A stretch of 64,000 bases of DNA, from the NCBI RefSeq assembly GCF_023701485.1, contig NZ_JAMQBK010000060.1:248001-312000 (forward strand), read 5' to 3'. The notes below the pieces were generated by a model. That model was not told where the DNA came from. It saw only the letters and a list, made by a program, of their open reading frames with translations, and did not search any database. This document shows positions 62,264 through 64,000 of this stretch, in pieces (position 1 is the first letter of the stretch; the number at the start of each line of letters is the position of its first letter). The translations under genes were made by a program, and so were the position numbers. Origin of the DNA: Aporhodopirellula aestuarii (GTDB lineage Bacteria; Planctomycetota; Planctomycetia; Pirellulales; Pirellulaceae).

Positions 62264-62479
62264 TCAGCGGCTGCGTCGCTGCGTCGAAGACTTGGTGGCG
62301 AAATGGCTTAGGCGATCTTCCATGGCGAGGAGATCTTTTTCAATCCATCCACCGAAATCGGAGGCAAACACTTCATCGTCGAAACGAATCGAGAGAGACT
62401 GCCAGTCAAGAGACACGATCGCTTCTTGGAAGCAATCGTTCCCTCCGGAGGGTGGTGTCGAATTAGAGGAGATAGACAT
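62264..62479 (-). CDS. Small hypothetical protein
   Basis: A 71-residue frame starting MSISSNSTPPSGG and continuing with a natural-looking soluble body: EAIVSLDWQSLSIRFDD, then EVFASDFGGWIEKDLLAMEDRL. Composition (mixed acidic and hydrophobic, no Arg/His excess until the last five residues) is unlike the shadow frames around it. GGGAG lies six bases before the ATG. It has no signal peptide, membrane helix or recognised family. I call it a probable gene of unknown function. Confidence 0.55.
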   Translation of the reverse strand: MSISSNSTPPSGGNDCFQEAIVSLDWQSLSIRFDDEVFASDFGGWIEKDLLAMEDRLSHFATKSSTQRRSR

Positions 62480-62842
62480 AACGAACTCCCAATAAAAGCA
62501 TTAGTGAACTCTAGTAAGATGCACCGAGCTAAATAAAAGTTCGGCAAATTCGATGCCGTTCGGCCAGTCTGATCGCTCGAAGAGTGCAGTTTCTAGTGAG
62601 TACATGTCCGATTTCGCAGAAATAGTGACAGGTGGCAAGGCATTTTCGCCCGAAAGGTGGCGAAATTCGCAGTACATCAGGAATCGTCAGAAATTTCGCG
62701 CCAGCTTGCCAAGATTCCTCTGCCTAGAACGAAGAACACGTTAGACCACCCACCTGCCCGTGCTTTTGAAGAAGGGCGATTACGCCGCTCGTGCGGGTAA
62801 CCGGTGAACGGACAAAACACTTCGAAAATTGGGGAAACCACC
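62480..62842. other. Intergenic region before the coiled-coil gene
   Basis: 363 bp with short frames that look random. It should hold the promoters for the small minus-strand gene and the plus-strand coiled-coil gene. Confidence 0.35.
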
Positions 62843-63667
62843 ATGTTACGCAAACTATTCTTGGCCGGAACGACGTTCGCATTGTTATCCGGAATCACGC
62901 TCGCAACGCCGATCGGTTCCTACGCCCGCTGCGGCTGGAATTACCTGACCGATTCGGCCAGCGACGCGGTGCCGCTGGAATGGGAACTCAAACGGGCTCG
63001 GACAATGATCGCTGATCTCCAGCCTGAAATTCAGGATAACGCCCGCCGAATTGCTCAGGAAAAAATTGAAGTCGCTAAACTCGAGCGGCAACTCAGCGAA
63101 ACGGACATGCGATTGGCCAAAGCGCAAAGCGAGATCGAACGACTCAGCGACGACTTGCGTGACGAAAGCCCTAGCTACAGTTACGGCGGAAAGACCTACA
63201 CTTCGGTGCAGGTCAAATCGGATCTGGGTAATCGCTTCAAACGATTCAAAACCCGTCAGGAGACTTCTGAAAAGTTGCAGAAGATGCTGTCGGCTCGTCA
63301 AGCTTCGTTGAGGGCCGCCAGCGAGCGGATGGAAGCGATGCTCGATGCACGACGTCAACTCGAAGTCGAAGTCGAAAATTTGCAAGCCCGAGTCGGTGCG
63401 TTGCGAGTTGCTCAGACCAGCAGCCAGCTGCACCTCGATGACAGTGCGTTGTCGCGTTCACGTGAGCTGCTCGACGAGATCGCGATGCGAATCGATGTCG
63501 AAGAAGAAACGATGAAGGTGGACGTGGAATACTTCGGTGAAATCGATCTCGACGAACCATCCGACGAGAATTTGCTAGAAGACATCTCCGCGTATATGAA
63601 TAGGGTTAACGGGTCAGGTTCAGATGCTCTCGTCTCGATCGACTTGAGTGCCGATTCCTCGCTGTAA
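62843..63667 (+). CDS. Exported coiled-coil protein
   Basis: A 274-residue protein with an N-terminal hydrophobic segment (MLRKLFLAGTTFALLSGITLATPIG), likely a signal peptide. Two long coiled coils follow: about residues 50-115 (KRARTMIADLQPEIQDNARR and on, with heptad Leu/Ile) and about 145-205 (KLQKMLSARQASLRAASERM). The C-terminus is acidic with Asp/Glu-rich stretches. GGGGAAACCACC directly precedes ATG 62843; the frame is open 13 codons further. No enzymatic motif is present. It lies 123 bp before a Ser/Thr kinase gene on the same strand and may act in the cell envelope or as a scaffold. Family not recognised. Confidence 0.75.
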   Translation: MLRKLFLAGTTFALLSGITLATPIGSYARCGWNYLTDSASDAVPLEWELKRARTMIADLQPEIQDNARRIAQEKIEVAKLERQLSETDMRLAKAQSEIERLSDDLRDESPSYSYGGKTYTSVQVKSDLGNRFKRFKTRQETSEKLQKMLSARQASLRAASERMEAMLDARRQLEVEVENLQARVGALRVAQTSSQLHLDDSALSRSRELLDEIAMRIDVEEETMKVDVEYFGEIDLDEPSDENLLEDISAYMNRVNGSGSDALVSIDLSADSSL

Positions 63668-63790
63668 TCCACGAGCGTCCGACACCGAGGGTGGCGTTGG
63701 CCGCCCGGTGCCGGAGCGATCGACGATTCGCGTCGGTTTGCGAAGTGATAGCCTCTTTATTTCGGCGAGTTCGATATCAACGAAACCATC

Positions 63791-64000
63791 ATGAACTTCA
63801 CGCATTCCCCTAACGAAACTGTCTTAGACCGGTACACGATCAATCGTGGTATCGGCATCGGCGGCTTCGGTGAAGTTTATTTTGCGCTCAGCCAAGCAGG
63901 CAAAGAGGTTGCGTTGAAACGCATCCAACGCAACCTCGACGTCGAGCTGAGAGGCGTTTCGCACTGTCTCAATCTCAAACACCCCAACCTGGTTTCCTTG
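63791..64000 (+). CDS. Ser/Thr protein kinase, 3' part outside the window
   Basis: The first 70 residues of a kinase, cut by the window end. After [16 protein letters not shown] comes the glycine loop [14 protein letters not shown] and EVALKRI with the ATP-binding Lys, then KHPNLVSL as in the following helix and strand. The frame stays open to the last base. It follows the coiled-coil gene by 123 bp. What lies behind the kinase domain (membrane helix or sensors) cannot be seen. Confidence 0.85.
   Translation, partial: MNFTHSPNETVLDRYTINRGIGIGGFGEVYFALSQAGKEVALKRIQRNLDVELRGVSHCLNLKHPNLVSL

Overview
The window comes from a planctomycete of the Pirellulaceae / Rhodopirellula type. The evidence is a DUF1559 protein with a prepilin leader, two formylglycine sulfatases, four large Ser/Thr kinases, a small membrane protein starting with the NPYSSP motif, bacterial genes for tetrahydromethanopterin-linked C1 transfer (fhcA-fhcD-fhcC), and lipid A/Kdo-type envelope genes. 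Coding density is moderate and base composition looks even. I saw no rRNA, tRNA, CRISPR array, insertion sequence or phage module.

Layout. 0.3-2.2 kb: an HDOD protein and a SHOCT-domain protein. 2.2-9.3 kb (minus): sulfatase, then a tight kdsD-kdsC-giant periplasmic protein unit that sits where lptC-lptA follow kdsD-kdsC in Proteobacteria. 9.5-13.2 kb (plus): a His/Cys-rich secreted protein, a DUF1559 pseudopilin-like protein, a lipoprotein and an AztD-like propeller, possibly a metal-handling group. 13.3-16.5 kb (minus): a DUF1559 remnant, the NPY membrane protein, an SDR and an anchored unknown. 16.9-25.1 kb (plus): two receptor-type kinases around an FHA-GGDEF diguanylate cyclase and two abutting outer-membrane-type proteins. 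25.2-31.3 kb: secreted S15 peptidase, sulfatase, LamG/DUF1080-like protein and ThuA protein (polysaccharide scavenging). 31.3-39.9 kb: housekeeping clpB, dnaK, pheA, rpsD, lpdA. 40.3-44.6 kb: radical SAM/SPASM protein overlapping hemY, then an Old-Yellow-Enzyme homologue. 44.7-48.8 kb: NRDE protein, response regulator with a very short prepilin-like ORF upstream, anchored acidic protein and RluD-type pseudouridine synthase. 49-51 kb: kinase plus inositol-monophosphatase-type phosphatase. 51-54.5 kb (minus): fhcA-fhcD-fhcC. 54.7-64 kb: glmM-like mutase, a DUF2314 membrane protein, a three-gene glycan unit (epimerase, GT-C, GT2), FxsA, a small hypothetical, a coiled-coil exported protein and the start of a fourth kinase.

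The most unusual items are the 1154-residue OstA/LptA-like protein fused in position to kdsC/kdsD, the kinase to FHA-GGDEF arrangement, the truncated prepilin-like ORF beside a response regulator, the radical SAM-hemY overlap, and the His/Cys-rich-AztD group. All functional calls rest on reading motifs by eye; no database search was run.
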